Shown here: positions 22,918-30,684 of the stretch, in pieces
Numbering within the stretch: position 1 is the stretch's first letter
How the letters are laid out: every line of letters starts with the position of its first letter
Assembly (NCBI GenBank): GCA_945863885.1
Contig: CAMAZY010000022.1
Location: forward strand, 1-43,398
Direction: 5' to 3'
DNA length: 43,398 nt
Source of the DNA: an uncultured Clostridia bacterium
GTDB taxonomy: Bacteria > Bacillota > Clostridia > Oscillospirales > Acutalibacteraceae
Notes under the pieces: model-generated
Told to the model about the DNA's origin: nothing
The model's database searches: none
Seen by the model: the letters and a program-made list of their open reading frames with translations, nothing else
Position numbers and translations under genes: made by a program

Positions 22918-24495
22918 TTATATTCGGTTTTCAGCTTCTTTTTCGACTTTTCGGTCGTCAATCAGATTGTGAAGCCCCTGCCAGTGAAGCTTTCGCCGTT
23001 CGAACCAGAGCAGATAGCCGTATTTTCTAAGCGGCCACGGCATCGCCTGCTTTTTTGATGCGTAATCGAACGGTAAGGTATCAAGAAGTCTTTCATACGC
23101 TTTCAGACCGGCGAGAAATTCCTTGAAATCCCGGTTTTTCTTCTCTGTCCAGACGTTTTCCGAAAATGCACCGAGCCTCGGGAACGTACAGTAGCCGGCT
23201 TTCGCCATGGACGGCACATATTCCGTCCACAGGCACGCTTCGGCGCCCAAAAGGTTGTCCGATTTTTCGAATCCGTCCACAAAAGCGTCGTTTTCGTAGG
23301 TTTGTTTTAAATTGATTTTTCCGTAGGGCAGGTCAAGATAAAAAGCGTCCGAACGGGAAGAAATGACTTTGCGTTCGCCGTTCGCTTCGCTTGTCAGTCC
23401 GTCGGGAACGTCTTTTTGTCCCCAATACTGAAAGATGATATCGCTGTTATAGCGGTTATCAGAGCTTTCGTCGTACCACATCACAGGCTGAACGCCCTTT
23501 TCGGTAAGATGAGAAGCAAGCCGGTTGATATAGTAAGCGTGAAGTCCTTTTTCGTCTGTAAGTCCCAATTCTTCCATTCTTCTCTGACAGTCGGGACAAA
23601 GCTTCCACCGCTTCGTCGGTACCTCGTCACCGCCTAAATGGACGATTTTGTCCGGGAACATTTCGCAGATTTCATCGAGCACGTCAAACATGAATGAAAA
23701 CGTGCTTTCCTTTCCGACGCAAAGAACGTCGTTCTTGATACCCGAATGGGTCGAAACGTCTAATTGACGGTTGAAGCACGAAAGCGACGGATAAGCCGCT
23801 ATCGCCGAAACGACGTGACCGGGCGAGTCGATTTCGGGAATGACCTTGATATACCGCTCGTGCGCATAGCGGACAATCTCTTCAATATCCGCTTTCGAAT
23901 AAAAGCCGCCGTGCGGTGTTTTTCCGAAGTTTGTGTACGCTCTTTGTGAGCCGATCTGCGCTAAAAGGAGCTTACTGTAAATTTCAACCCGCCAGCCCTG
24001 ATCGTCCGTCAGGTGCCAATGAAAAACGTTCAGCTTGTGAAGCGCCATCGCATCAAGAAACAGCTTGACGGCTTCGACGGTGAAAAAATACCGGCTGACG
24101 TCGAGCATAAACCCCCGGTAAGAGCAGACCGGATAGTCGTCAATTTGCAACGCAGGGAGCGTACCCTTTGACTGCAAAAGGAGTTGTTTGAGCGTCTGAA
24201 CGGCGTAAAACGCTCCGGCTTCATCGTGCGCTTTAATCTGTATTTGGTGTTCGCTGACAGAAAGGCGGTAGCTTTCATCTTTTCCGGTGCGGTCAAGCTC
24301 AAAAGAAACGGTTTCGCTGCCCGAACCCATCGGATCAAAGCCGAAAACTTTGGAAATAAAGTCGGAAAGGTCTTTTGCCGCATTTTTACAGCCGATACCG
24401 ACCTGAAAATTGAGCATATCGTCAAGCGCAAAAACCGCTTCACCTCCGGAAACCGTAAAGCTTTGCGGCTTAGGGATAATATGGAATTTCATCAT
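22918..24495 (-). CDS. GH20 beta-N-acetylhexosaminidase, upstream paralogue
   Basis: 525 residues with the same layout as the next gene: an N-terminal small domain, then the barrel with LNVFHWHLTDDQGWRVEI (155-172), EIDSPGH and the catalytic pair in HLGGDEVP (D290, E291), then WKLCPDCQ. No signal peptide. The product begins at a double ATG (24490-24495). The AAGGAG lies 25 nt upstream, with a 6-bp hairpin (24502-24517) in between; folding it would bring the ribosome site to about 9 nt. First gene of the pair, promoter at 24559-24587. No transporter for the substrate is adjacent; the GPH symporter at 37 kb is too distant to link. Confidence 0.93.
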   Translation of the reverse strand: MMKFHIIPKPQSFTVSGGEAVFALDDMLNFQVGIGCKNAAKDLSDFISKVFGFDPMGSGSETVSFELDRTGKDESYRLSVSEHQIQIKAHDEAGAFYAVQTLKQLLLQSKGTLPALQIDDYPVCSYRGFMLDVSRYFFTVEAVKLFLDAMALHKLNVFHWHLTDDQGWRVEIYSKLLLAQIGSQRAYTNFGKTPHGGFYSKADIEEIVRYAHERYIKVIPEIDSPGHVVSAIAAYPSLSCFNRQLDVSTHSGIKNDVLCVGKESTFSFMFDVLDEICEMFPDKIVHLGGDEVPTKRWKLCPDCQRRMEELGLTDEKGLHAYYINRLASHLTEKGVQPVMWYDESSDNRYNSDIIFQYWGQKDVPDGLTSEANGERKVISSRSDAFYLDLPYGKINLKQTYENDAFVDGFEKSDNLLGAEACLWTEYVPSMAKAGYCTFPRLGAFSENVWTEKKNRDFKEFLAGLKAYERLLDTLPFDYASKKQAMPWPLRKYGYLLWFERRKLHWQGLHNLIDDRKVEKEAENRI

Positions 24496-24501
24496 TTTGA
24501 A

Positions 24502-24517
24502 AACGGCAAGAGCCGTT
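24502..24517 (-). promoter_or_regulatory. Hairpin between ribosome site and start codon of the first GH20 gene
   Basis: AACGGC / GCCGTT with a 4-nt loop. AAGGAG (24521-24526 on the other strand) lies just upstream and the ATGs just downstream. With the hairpin folded, the effective spacing falls from 25 nt to 9 nt. Confidence 0.6.
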
Positions 24518-24558
24518 ATTCTCCTTTGTTATAAATTTATTCAGACATATACATAATA

Positions 24559-24587
24559 ATTATACAGGAATATTTTTTCGTTTTCAA
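24559..24587 (-). promoter_or_regulatory. Promoter of the GH20 pair
   Basis: Leftward TTGAAA (24582-24587), 17 bp, TATAAT (24559-24564). Confidence 0.8.
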
Positions 24588-24672
24588 CGGCAATAGTACC
24601 GAATAAAGGCGAAAGAAAATGTTAAAAAAGCTACAAAAAATCCGTGCCGCCGTTTTATCTTCGGTAAAGTAC

Positions 24673-24701
24673 TTGATTTTAAGAGAGATTTATATTATAA
24701 T
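24673..24701 (+). promoter_or_regulatory. Promoter of the SRP RNA
   Basis: TTGATT, 17 bp, TATAAT; transcription would begin near 24706-24708. Confidence 0.85.
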
Positions 24702-24705
24702 AATC

Positions 24706-24909
24706 GGGCAACTGTGATAAGCGCAGTTGGCGTGCTTAAAACAGGCATGATATTTTTATTGGGTCATGCGGCGGTGGGTCCTGTGCGACAGGGCGCCGTG
24801 AACCATGTCAGGCGGGAGACCGAGCAGCATTAAGCGGAATGTCTGTGCGACACAGTCAGCGCCTGCCGTCGTGTGACCGAGTAAAGATGTCGTGGCTGTT
24901 TTTGTTTTT
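24706..24909 (+). ncRNA. ffs: Signal recognition particle RNA, Alu-containing form
   Basis: The scaffold of SRP, binding Ffh through domain IV. The diagnostic tip is at 24804-24830: TCAGG, a CGG-GAGA-CCG tetraloop stem, AGCA. Helix 5 is long and can be traced by pairing: 24762-24778 with 24862-24878 (17 bp, several G-U), 24750-24760 with 24879-24890, and 24738-24749 with 24891-24902. A 5' hairpin (CAACTGTG..CGCAGTTG) would belong to the Alu part. The T-rich end TGTTTTTGTTTTTG is the terminator. At about 200 nt it is shorter than the 271-nt Bacillus scr. Its position before dnaX is the conserved Bacillus order (scr-dnaX-yaaK-recR). Exact ends are uncertain. Confidence 0.9.
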
Positions 24910-24990
24910 GTCGCATGGCGGTCGCAAGGCGACTCCGATGCCGGGGTGCATGGTGCTTGTTTTTTACCCGACAGTCCGAGCCGTGAATCG
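24910..24990 (+). repeat. Intergenic repeat R2, copy 3
   Basis: TCGCATGGCG, GGCGACTCCGATGCCGGGG, TGGTGCTTG and CGAGCCGTGAATCG follow the order of the other R2 copies, with a small internal duplication. It begins right at the SRP RNA 3' end. Confidence 0.55.
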
Positions 24991-25085
24991 CATAGGGGCA
25001 GCCCCACGCGGCTGCCCAAAGCAAGACAAACTTCTATATCTAAGAAAAAAGACGGATAGGCTCGGGCTGACGGTCGGCTGAGGAA

Positions 25086-25263
25086 TCCCTCTGTCAGCAA
25101 AGCCGACATCTTTTCCTCCGGAAACGGGCACCCCCTTTGTCTGCTATTACAGACATTTCCCCTAACAGGGGAATAACCTTCCAGGGGGGAAAAATATTTC
25201 ATTAAGTTCGATATAAAATGATTCTCCCCTGAAAGGGGAGATGTCGCAGAGCGACAGAGGGGT
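25086..25263. repeat. Three further R4-type two-hairpin repeats
   Basis: About 25086-25122 (-), 25130-25173 (-) and 25222-25263 (+). The last reads CTCCCCT..AGGGGAG, then GTCGC..GCGAC, then AGAGGGG. The rest of 24991-25398 holds small palindromes (for example GTGCGGCGAAGCCGCAC and TGCCGTTTC..GAAACGGCA) and no gene. Confidence 0.6.
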
Positions 25264-25398
25264 CACCAAGGCGGCTGTGTGCGGCGAAGCCGCACATTTG
25301 CCGTTTCGCAGAAACGGCAAAAACAAAACCGCAGGTTTTGTCAGCTGCCGTCCGACCGTCGGAAGAAGCTGACCCGAAGCCGCCAAACTTTCCGTCAC

Positions 25399-25480
25399 TT
25401 ATAATCGACAGACTTCCCGACACGGACAAGCCGCTTCTGCGGGAAGAGACTTCCCGTCGGCACAGAGGTAACCCGCGACC
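25399..25480 (+). repeat. Intergenic repeat R3, copy 2
   Basis: Runs from TTATAATCGACAGAC to CCCGCGACC, with GCCGCTTCTGCGGGAA in the middle. Its tail is the hairpin array at 25484-25552. Confidence 0.7.
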
Positions 25481-25483
25481 TTC

Positions 25484-25552
25484 ATGTGCCCTTGGCACAT
25501 ATCATACGCCGTAGGCGTATATCATTCATCATATGCCGTAGGCATATATCAT
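25484..25552 (+). repeat. Array of three short hairpins in front of dnaX
   Basis: Three 17-nt hairpins: ATGTGCC-CTT-GGCACAT, ATACGCC-GTA-GGCGTAT and ATATGCC-GTA-GGCATAT, separated by atc or atcattcatc. The stem sequences change but pairing is kept. The array ends 23 bp before the dnaX ATG, so it would be in the leader. Confidence 0.7.
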
Positions 25553-25575
25553 TTTAATTTTCCGGGGGTGTGAAA

Positions 25576-27270
25576 ATGTACCAGGTTTTATACCGTAAAT
25601 ACCGACCGAAGGTCTTTTCGGACGTCGTCGGTCAGTCTCATATTACCTCTACGCTCTCGAACGAGGTCGAAACCGGCAAGCTTTCGCACGCCTACCTTTT
25701 CACCGGCTCGAGAGGCACGGGGAAAACCACCTGTGCAAAAATTCTTGCCAAGGCGGTCAACTGCCTGCACCCGGTGAACGGCAATCCCTGCGGTGAATGT
25801 GAAATCTGTAAGGGAATTGAGTCGGGCGCAATTCTTGACGTTGTTGAAATCGACGCCGCCAGTAATAACGGCGTTGACAATATCCGGGATATCAGAGACG
25901 AATCCGCTTTTGCTCCGGCAAGCTGCAAATACAGAGTGTATATCATCGACGAGGTTCATATGCTTTCCATCGGAGCGTTCAACGCTCTTCTGAAAACGCT
26001 CGAAGAGCCGCCGGCGCATGTCAAATTTATCCTCGCAACGACCGAGGTTCATAAAATTCCGGCGACGATTCTTTCCCGCTGTCAACGGTTTGACTTTAAG
26101 CGGGTCGACAGCGAAAGCATGGTCAGCCGTATGCAGTTTATCGCTGATGAAGAGGGCTTTACACTTGATGAAGAAGCCGCTTTGCTGATTGCGAAAATAG
26201 CCGACGGCGGCATGAGAGACGCTCTTTCCGTTCTTGACCAATGCGTTTCGAGAGAAAAGCATATCACGACCGAAACCGTCTGTTCGGTTGCGGGGCTTAC
26301 GGGCCGTCAGCATCTGTTTGACCTTGCAGACGCCGTGAAGAAAGAGGACGCCGCCGCCTGCCTTTCGATCATCAATGAGCTTCATAACGGCTGTTTCGAT
26401 ATGGAACGGCTTTGCTCGGAGCTGATCAATCATTTCAGGAATCTGATGATAACCAAAACCGTCAAGAACGCCGAAAGCGTTTTAATCGGAACACAGTCGG
26501 AGCTTGATTTGTACCGCAGTCAAAGCGCTTCGTTTACGCTGGAGGCTTTGCTTTTTGCGATTGACTTACTTCAGAATACATTGACCGAAATCAAAAGAGG
26601 AGCCAACCGCCGGGTCGAAATGGAAACAGCGGTGATACGGCTTGCGCACCCGTCGCTTTCCGACGACCGCAACGGTATCTTAAGACGGCTTGCCGACCTC
26701 GAAGCAAAAATCAAAAGCGGTGTGACGATAAAAGTCAGCGAGCCGCCGAAGACGCAGCAAGAAGAACCCGAAAAGGCTGTCAGACCGCAGGAGACGAAGT
26801 CTGAAATAAAAGACGTTCCGAAAGAAACTACTGTAAATCGATTCGAACCGCCGGAACAGGAAGCACAGCCGACACCGCCCGAGCCTGAAAAGCCGCAAAC
26901 AAAAGAGGATGCGGCTGAAAGCGCATCGGACGGCTCTGACGTGATGCTCGAAGAATGGCCGCAGGTGCTTTCGGAGTTGAGCCGTATCAATATGCCGCTC
27001 AAAGCGATTCTGACCGGCTCTGTGGCATACATCAGAAACGATTTTGTCCTGATTAAAAGCGAAAACCCGACGTTCCCGAACTTTATCAAAACGGGCAGAA
27101 ACGCAAGAGATGTCAAAGAGGCGATTCTGCGTACAACAGGCAGAAGCTACCGGCTCGGTATCTACACCCCGAAAGCCGAAGCCGAACCGAAAGAACAAAA
27201 AAAGACCGACCCTCTTGACACTTTTCTTGAAAAGGCAAAAGGACTCGGCGTGAATATCCAATCCGAATAA
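25576..27270 (+). CDS. dnaX: DNA polymerase III subunit gamma/tau
   Basis: Clamp-loader ATPase that opens the beta clamp and joins the replicase to the helicase. 564 residues from ATG 25576 (GGGGGTG just upstream; an earlier GTG at 25570 lies in the ribosome site). The AAA+ domain starts YQVLYRKYRPKVFSDVVGQ and shows Walker A GSRGTGKTT, the zinc cysteines C-x(8)-CGECEIC, Walker B IIDEVHM and LSRCQRF. Domain III is about 240-370, then a Pro/Glu/Lys-rich linker (about 375-455) and a C-terminal tau-like part. No mid-gene slippery A AAA AAG for gamma is seen; one A-run lies near the very end only. It heads dnaX-ybaB-recR, which are close enough to share a transcript. Confidence 0.97.
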   Translation: MYQVLYRKYRPKVFSDVVGQSHITSTLSNEVETGKLSHAYLFTGSRGTGKTTCAKILAKAVNCLHPVNGNPCGECEICKGIESGAILDVVEIDAASNNGVDNIRDIRDESAFAPASCKYRVYIIDEVHMLSIGAFNALLKTLEEPPAHVKFILATTEVHKIPATILSRCQRFDFKRVDSESMVSRMQFIADEEGFTLDEEAALLIAKIADGGMRDALSVLDQCVSREKHITTETVCSVAGLTGRQHLFDLADAVKKEDAAACLSIINELHNGCFDMERLCSELINHFRNLMITKTVKNAESVLIGTQSELDLYRSQSASFTLEALLFAIDLLQNTLTEIKRGANRRVEMETAVIRLAHPSLSDDRNGILRRLADLEAKIKSGVTIKVSEPPKTQQEEPEKAVRPQETKSEIKDVPKETTVNRFEPPEQEAQPTPPEPEKPQTKEDAAESASDGSDVMLEEWPQVLSELSRINMPLKAILTGSVAYIRNDFVLIKSENPTFPNFIKTGRNARDVKEAILRTTGRSYRLGIYTPKAEAEPKEQKKTDPLDTFLEKAKGLGVNIQSE

Positions 27271-27289
27271 AAGAAAAGGAGTTAAAACC

Positions 27290-27631
27290 ATGAAAGCAAG
27301 AATACCGGGTGCCCAGGCTGGCAGCCAGAAAAACATGATGAAACAGATTCAGCAGATGCAGGCTGACCTGGAAGCCAAGCAGGCTGAAATCGAACAAACC
27401 GAATTTTCCGCAAGTGCAGGCGGCGGAGCCGTTACCGTAACGGTCACCGGCGCACACGAAATCAGAAACATTGAGCTTAAGCCCGAGGTCGTTGACCCCG
27501 AGGACGTTGAGATGCTTTCCGACCTCATCATCGCCGCCGCTAACGAAGCGATGAAAAAGGCCGAGGACGCTATGGAGCAGGCCATGGGTGCCGTCAAGGG
27601 TGCTCTCGGCGGAATGGGTCTTCCGTTCTGA
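27290..27631 (+). CDS. YbaB/EbfC-family nucleoid-associated protein
   Basis: 113 residues; homologues are dimeric DNA-binding proteins (YaaK in Bacillus). The N-terminal coiled segment [26 protein letters not shown] is followed by the beta region [48 protein letters not shown], the classic motif order. AAAAGGAG lies 8 nt before the ATG. The stop TGA shares a base with the recR ATG, so translation of recR is coupled. Confidence 0.95.
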   Translation: MKARIPGAQAGSQKNMMKQIQQMQADLEAKQAEIEQTEFSASAGGGAVTVTVTGAHEIRNIELKPEVVDPEDVEMLSDLIIAAANEAMKKAEDAMEQAMGAVKGALGGMGLPF

Positions 27632-28233
27632 TGGGAAGATACAGTGTTGTAACGCTTTCGAAGCTTGTCGAGCAGTTTGAGCGTATGCCCGGAATCGGGC
27701 ACAAAAGTGCCCAGCGGCTTGCGTTCCATGTGCTGAACATGACGAAGCAGGAAGCGGAAAACTTTTCAAAAATCATTTTGGAAGCGCACGAAAAAATCAA
27801 GCGGTGCTCGGTCTGCTGTAATCTCGCCGAGGACGAAAAGTGCCCGATCTGCAAAAGCGATTCCCGGGACAAAAGCATTATCTGTGTGGTCGAGGATCCG
27901 AGAGATGTCATCGCTTTTGAGCGCACGCACGAATACAACGGAACATACCATGTTTTACACGGGGTCATCTCTCCGATGAACGGAATCGGTCCCGAGGACA
28001 TCACAATAAAAGAGCTTCTTGCAAGAATCGGCGGTGACGAGGTCAAAGAAGTCATCATGGCGACGAACCCGACCGTTGAAGGCGAAGCGACGGCCATGTA
28101 CATTTCAAGACTGCTGAAGCCGATGGGCATCACGGTAAGCCGTCTTGCCTACGGTGTACCGGTCGGAGCGGAGCTTGAATACGCCGACGAGGTGACGCTG
28201 ACAAAGGCACTTGAGGGGAGAAGAACGATATAG
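27631..28233 (+). CDS. recR: Recombination protein RecR
   Basis: 200 residues, the normal length. The RecFOR-pathway ring protein that helps load RecA at gaps. The N-terminal helix-hairpin-helix is [20 protein letters not shown], the zinc finger [16 protein letters not shown], and the Toprim domain starts [13 protein letters not shown], with Walker-like [18 protein letters not shown]. It has no ribosome site of its own and depends on the 1-nt overlap with ybaB. Confidence 0.97.
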   Translation: MGRYSVVTLSKLVEQFERMPGIGHKSAQRLAFHVLNMTKQEAENFSKIILEAHEKIKRCSVCCNLAEDEKCPICKSDSRDKSIICVVEDPRDVIAFERTHEYNGTYHVLHGVISPMNGIGPEDITIKELLARIGGDEVKEVIMATNPTVEGEATAMYISRLLKPMGITVSRLAYGVPVGAELEYADEVTLTKALEGRRTI

Positions 28234-28249
28234 CGGTGCTGCGCACCTA

Positions 28250-28386
28250 AATGAATAATGAATAGTGAAAAGTGAATAGTGAATAGTGAATAGTTGCGGT
28301 CGCGGGTTACCTCTGTGCTGACGGAAAGTCCTTACCCGCAGAAGCGGCTTGTCCGTGTCGGGCAGCCTGTTGATTTTATTATTATA
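28250..28386 (-). repeat. R3 repeat copy 3 with tattcac-type tail
   Basis: 28298-28386 is R3 inverted (GGTCGCGGG .. GCAGAAGCGGCTTGTCC .. ATTATAAT). Its tail, 28250-28297, is a run of gaatagt/gaaaagt heptamer-like units, the same tail as at 42925-42966. From 28401 to 28467 a partial forward R3 follows (CCGCAGGGAAAAG, TTTCCCGAC, GCGACC). Confidence 0.6.
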
Positions 28387-28468
28387 ATTTTCAAATTTCC
28401 CTTTACAGATAAACCGATTCCGCAGGGAAAAGTTTCCCGACATAACCGTATCAGGGTGCGACCGCTAT

Positions 28469-28548
28469 GTGCCTTTGGCACGCTTCATGCGGCATAGCCG
28501 TGCTTCATAGTGCTCTGCACTGCTTCATGTGCCGTCAGGCACGCATCA
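28469..28548 (+). repeat. Array of four short hairpins in front of smpB
   Basis: GTGCC-TTT-GGCAC, GCGGC-ATA-GCCGT, AGTGC-TCT-GCACT and GTGCC-GTCA-GGCAC, separated by the constant spacer gcttcat (the last one gcatcat). Stems differ and loops are 3-4 nt. The array ends 20 bp before the smpB ATG. Confidence 0.7.
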
Positions 28549-28568
28549 TTTTGAAAAGGGGTGATTTT

Positions 28569-29033
28569 ATGCCTGCTAACAAAGACCTGCCAAGGGTGGC
28601 GCAAAACAAAAAAGCCTATCATGATTATTTTGTTCTTGAAACCTACGAAGCCGGAATTGAGCTTTTCGGAACCGAGGTCAAGTCGATCCGTGCCGGACGG
28701 GTCAATCTGAAAGATGCCTGGTGCAGTATTGATGACGGCGAAATTTTCGTCAAAGGAATGCACATCAGCCCTTATGAACAGGGCAACATCTTTAACCGTG
28801 ACCCGATGCGGGTGAAAAGACTTCTGATGCACAAGCGTGAAATCAACCGTCTCTACGGCGTGACCAAACAGCAGGGTCTGACGCTCATTCCGCTGTCGAT
28901 TTACTTTTTAAACGGCAGAGCCAAGCTTGAAATCGGGCTTTGCAAGGGTAAAAAGAACTACGACAAGCGTGAGGACATGGCAAAACGTGACGCCAAGCGT
29001 GACATAGAACGGTCGATCAGAGACAAACGGTAG
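28569..29033 (+). CDS. smpB: SsrA-binding protein SmpB
   Basis: 154 residues, the normal length. Binds the tRNA-like domain of tmRNA and brings it to stalled ribosomes. The order is [47 protein letters not shown] and [13 protein letters not shown], then the basic tail [28 protein letters not shown] that mimics mRNA. ATG 28569 has AAAAGGGGTG at 5 nt; upstream codons in the frame run through the hairpin array and are not coding. Its partner ssrA lies 650 bp downstream. Confidence 0.97.
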   Translation: MPANKDLPRVAQNKKAYHDYFVLETYEAGIELFGTEVKSIRAGRVNLKDAWCSIDDGEIFVKGMHISPYEQGNIFNRDPMRVKRLLMHKREINRLYGVTKQQGLTLIPLSIYFLNGRAKLEIGLCKGKKNYDKREDMAKRDAKRDIERSIRDKR

Positions 29034-29063
29034 TCGCAGGGCACATGGTTTTCGGAGGATTTT

Positions 29064-29603
29064 ATGCTTGGATTAAAACGCGGTACGGTCGCTCTTTACC
29101 CGCACGAAAAAGCGTGGGAAGAGGAAGCGGCAAAAACGATTGAAACGCTGAAAAATATCCTCGGTGATACCGCCGTCGAACTTCAGCACGTCGGCAGTAC
29201 GTCAATCAAGTCGATTCAGGCAAAGCCTATTATTGATATTGCGGTCGGCGTCCGTTCACTTGACGAGGTTATGGATTTCGAAGCAGAGCTTTTGCAATAC
29301 GGGTTTTATCACAGAGAAACCGACCTTGAGAATCAGCTTCTTTTTGCCTGTGGCAGTTATTATGACGGAAGCGGAGAACTGCAAACACATTTTATTCATG
29401 TTGTCATTTACGAAAGCCGGGAATGGAAAGATTATATCAATTTCAGAGACCACATGAACGCAAACGCAGAAGATGCAAAACAATACGAAGCCTTAAAGCT
29501 TCGGCTTGCGGCTCAAGCGCCGATTGATATCGGCCGTGAAAAATACCTGAAAGGCAAGCACGGCTTTATCACCGGAATACTTGAAAAAATATCAACCGAT
29601 TAA
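29064..29603 (+). CDS. GrpB (UPF0157) family, nucleotidyltransferase-like protein
   Basis: 179 residues. The hallmark VELQHVGSTSIKSIQAKPIIDIAVGV matches the GrpB family, whose fold belongs to the DNA polymerase beta-like nucleotidyltransferases (G-S motif and D-x-D-like residues). Substrate and cellular role are not known. AGGA precedes the ATG by a few bases. It lies between smpB and ssrA; either it shares the smpB transcript or the block is a chance neighbourhood. The ssrA promoter starts 11 bp after its stop. Confidence 0.88.
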   Translation: MLGLKRGTVALYPHEKAWEEEAAKTIETLKNILGDTAVELQHVGSTSIKSIQAKPIIDIAVGVRSLDEVMDFEAELLQYGFYHRETDLENQLLFACGSYYDGSGELQTHFIHVVIYESREWKDYINFRDHMNANAEDAKQYEALKLRLAAQAPIDIGREKYLKGKHGFITGILEKISTD

Positions 29604-29613
29604 AATTTTCCTG

Positions 29614-29641
29614 TTGACTTTACAGTGAAGTCGGATATAAT
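29614..29641 (+). promoter_or_regulatory. Promoter of ssrA
   Basis: TTGACT, 16 bp, TATAAT. A short leader with a CAAAAGC / GCTTTTG hairpin followed by ATTTTT precedes the mature 5' end. Confidence 0.8.
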
Positions 29642-29682
29642 AGAAGTCCCAAAAGCTTTTTCTGCTTTTGATTTTTACACAT

Positions 29683-30029
29683 GGGGACGAAAGGATTTCG
29701 ACGGGGATTCTGAAGTACGATAAGCGGGTAGTGATGCAGACTCACTTTAAACACTGCAACCTAAAAATAAACGACAACAAAACTGTCTTAAAGGCTGCTT
29801 AAATGCGGCCCGTCTGAGCGGAGAGTACTGCGGCTTCGCATCAGGCGTCGATTAGCAGTGAACGTGAACAGCCGAACATTCTCATAGGCTGTCATGAGCA
29901 AGAGGATACCGAGCTTTAAAGCCTGTCGTCCGGCGTTTTAGCAAGGGAATTTTAAACGAACGACTCCACCCGAAGAAAGTTGTATGGATGGGCTTTCGGA
30001 CGCGGCTTCGATTGCCGCCGTCTCCACCA
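29683..30029 (+). ncRNA. ssrA: Transfer-messenger RNA
   Basis: 347 nt with encoded CCA. Rescues stalled ribosomes by adding a degradation tag. The 5' GGGGACG pairs with CGTCTCC before A-CCA; the T arm GGCTTCGATTGCC is near the 3' end. The conserved 5' GATTTCGACGGGGATT is present. The tag frame ends GCTGCTTAA (29794-29802). By alignment with the usual AUAAAC-resume arrangement, the resume codon would be GAC 29773, giving DNKTVLKAA after the tRNA-borne alanine. Most tags end LAA or VAA, so the Lys is unusual. The 3' end abuts a 129-bp repeat. Confidence 0.96.
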
Positions 30030-30157
30030 AAAGCGCAACATAAATGTTGCTAAGATAATAGAGAATAGATAATAGATAATAGTGAATAGATAGATTTTTT
30101 ATCCGTGCGCTTTTGTACTATTATCTATTCTCTTTTATCTATTATCTATTATCTAAA
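30029..30157. repeat. Cassette repeat, left copy
   Basis: 129 bp identical to 30520-30648. Starts at the last base of the tmRNA CCA. It contains AAAAGCGCA (30029-30037) and its inverse TGCGCTTTT (30106-30114), plus a second, longer inverted pair made of taatagata-type sequence (30053-30083 with 30117-30154). The two pairings exclude each other. Its right edge supplies the AAAGGAG of the following gene. Confidence 0.95.
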
Positions 30158-30168
30158 GGAGTTTTGTC

Positions 30169-30534
30169 ATGGCTTCAAGTAGTGTTGTATTGGAAAAATC
30201 GTTGGATTTTGCAGCAAGAATTGTCAAGTTAAGTCAGTATTTATCAAAAGAGAAGCACGAAACAATTATTTCAAAGCAAATTATAAGAAGCGGTACATCA
30301 ATCGGTGCAAACGCCAATGAAGCCATATATGGGATTTCCAAATCAGATTTTATAGCAAAATTGCAAATCTCATTAAAGGAAACTGCCGAAACGGAGTATT
30401 GGATTCGATTGTTAATGAAAACGGATTATTTAACAGAGCAAGAGGGTCAATCCCTGCTCAAGGATTGTTTAGAGATAAAGCGGATTTTAATATCCACTTT
30501 GAAGACTGCAAAAGCGCAAAAAAGCGCAACATAA
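30169..30534 (+). CDS. Four-helix-bundle protein (23S rRNA intervening-sequence protein family)
   Basis: 121 residues with the complete family pattern: SLDFAARIVKLSQYL, SKQIIRSGTSIGANANEA, SKSDFIAKLQISLKETAETEYWIRLL and LEIKRILISTLKT. Relatives are found inside 23S rRNA intervening sequences, as free-standing genes, and as accessory proteins of some retroelements (bAvd); the biochemical role is unclear. The AAAGGAG at 7 nt straddles the edge of the left repeat, and the last five codons and stop lie in the right repeat, so gene and repeats form one unit. Its codons are more A/T-rich than its neighbours, which suggests transfer. Confidence 0.93.
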   Translation: MASSSVVLEKSLDFAARIVKLSQYLSKEKHETIISKQIIRSGTSIGANANEAIYGISKSDFIAKLQISLKETAETEYWIRLLMKTDYLTEQEGQSLLKDCLEIKRILISTLKTAKAQKSAT

Positions 30535-30648
30535 ATGTTGCTAAGATAATAGAGAATAGATAATAGATAATAGTGAATAGATAGATTTTTTATCCGTGCG
30601 CTTTTGTACTATTATCTATTCTCTTTTATCTATTATCTATTATCTAAA
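30520..30648. repeat. Cassette repeat, right copy
   Basis: 129 bp, no difference seen from 30029-30157; unit length is 491 bp. Its first bases encode the end of the four-helix-bundle protein. Confidence 0.95.
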
Positions 30649-30684
30649 ATGCTTTCCTCTTGCGCAAAAGCCGCAGACGAAAGC

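Noticed and set aside
24830-25081. Short frames over the SRP RNA
   Set aside because: The paired structure and domain IV motif identify an RNA gene; the frames are incidental.
25484-25552. CRISPR-like array
   Set aside because: Units are hairpins with variable stems and constant short spacers, the reverse of CRISPR, and there is no cas gene.
26740-27215. Programmed frameshift in dnaX for a gamma product
   Set aside because: The only long A-run is about 20 codons before the end, which would not give a gamma-length protein.
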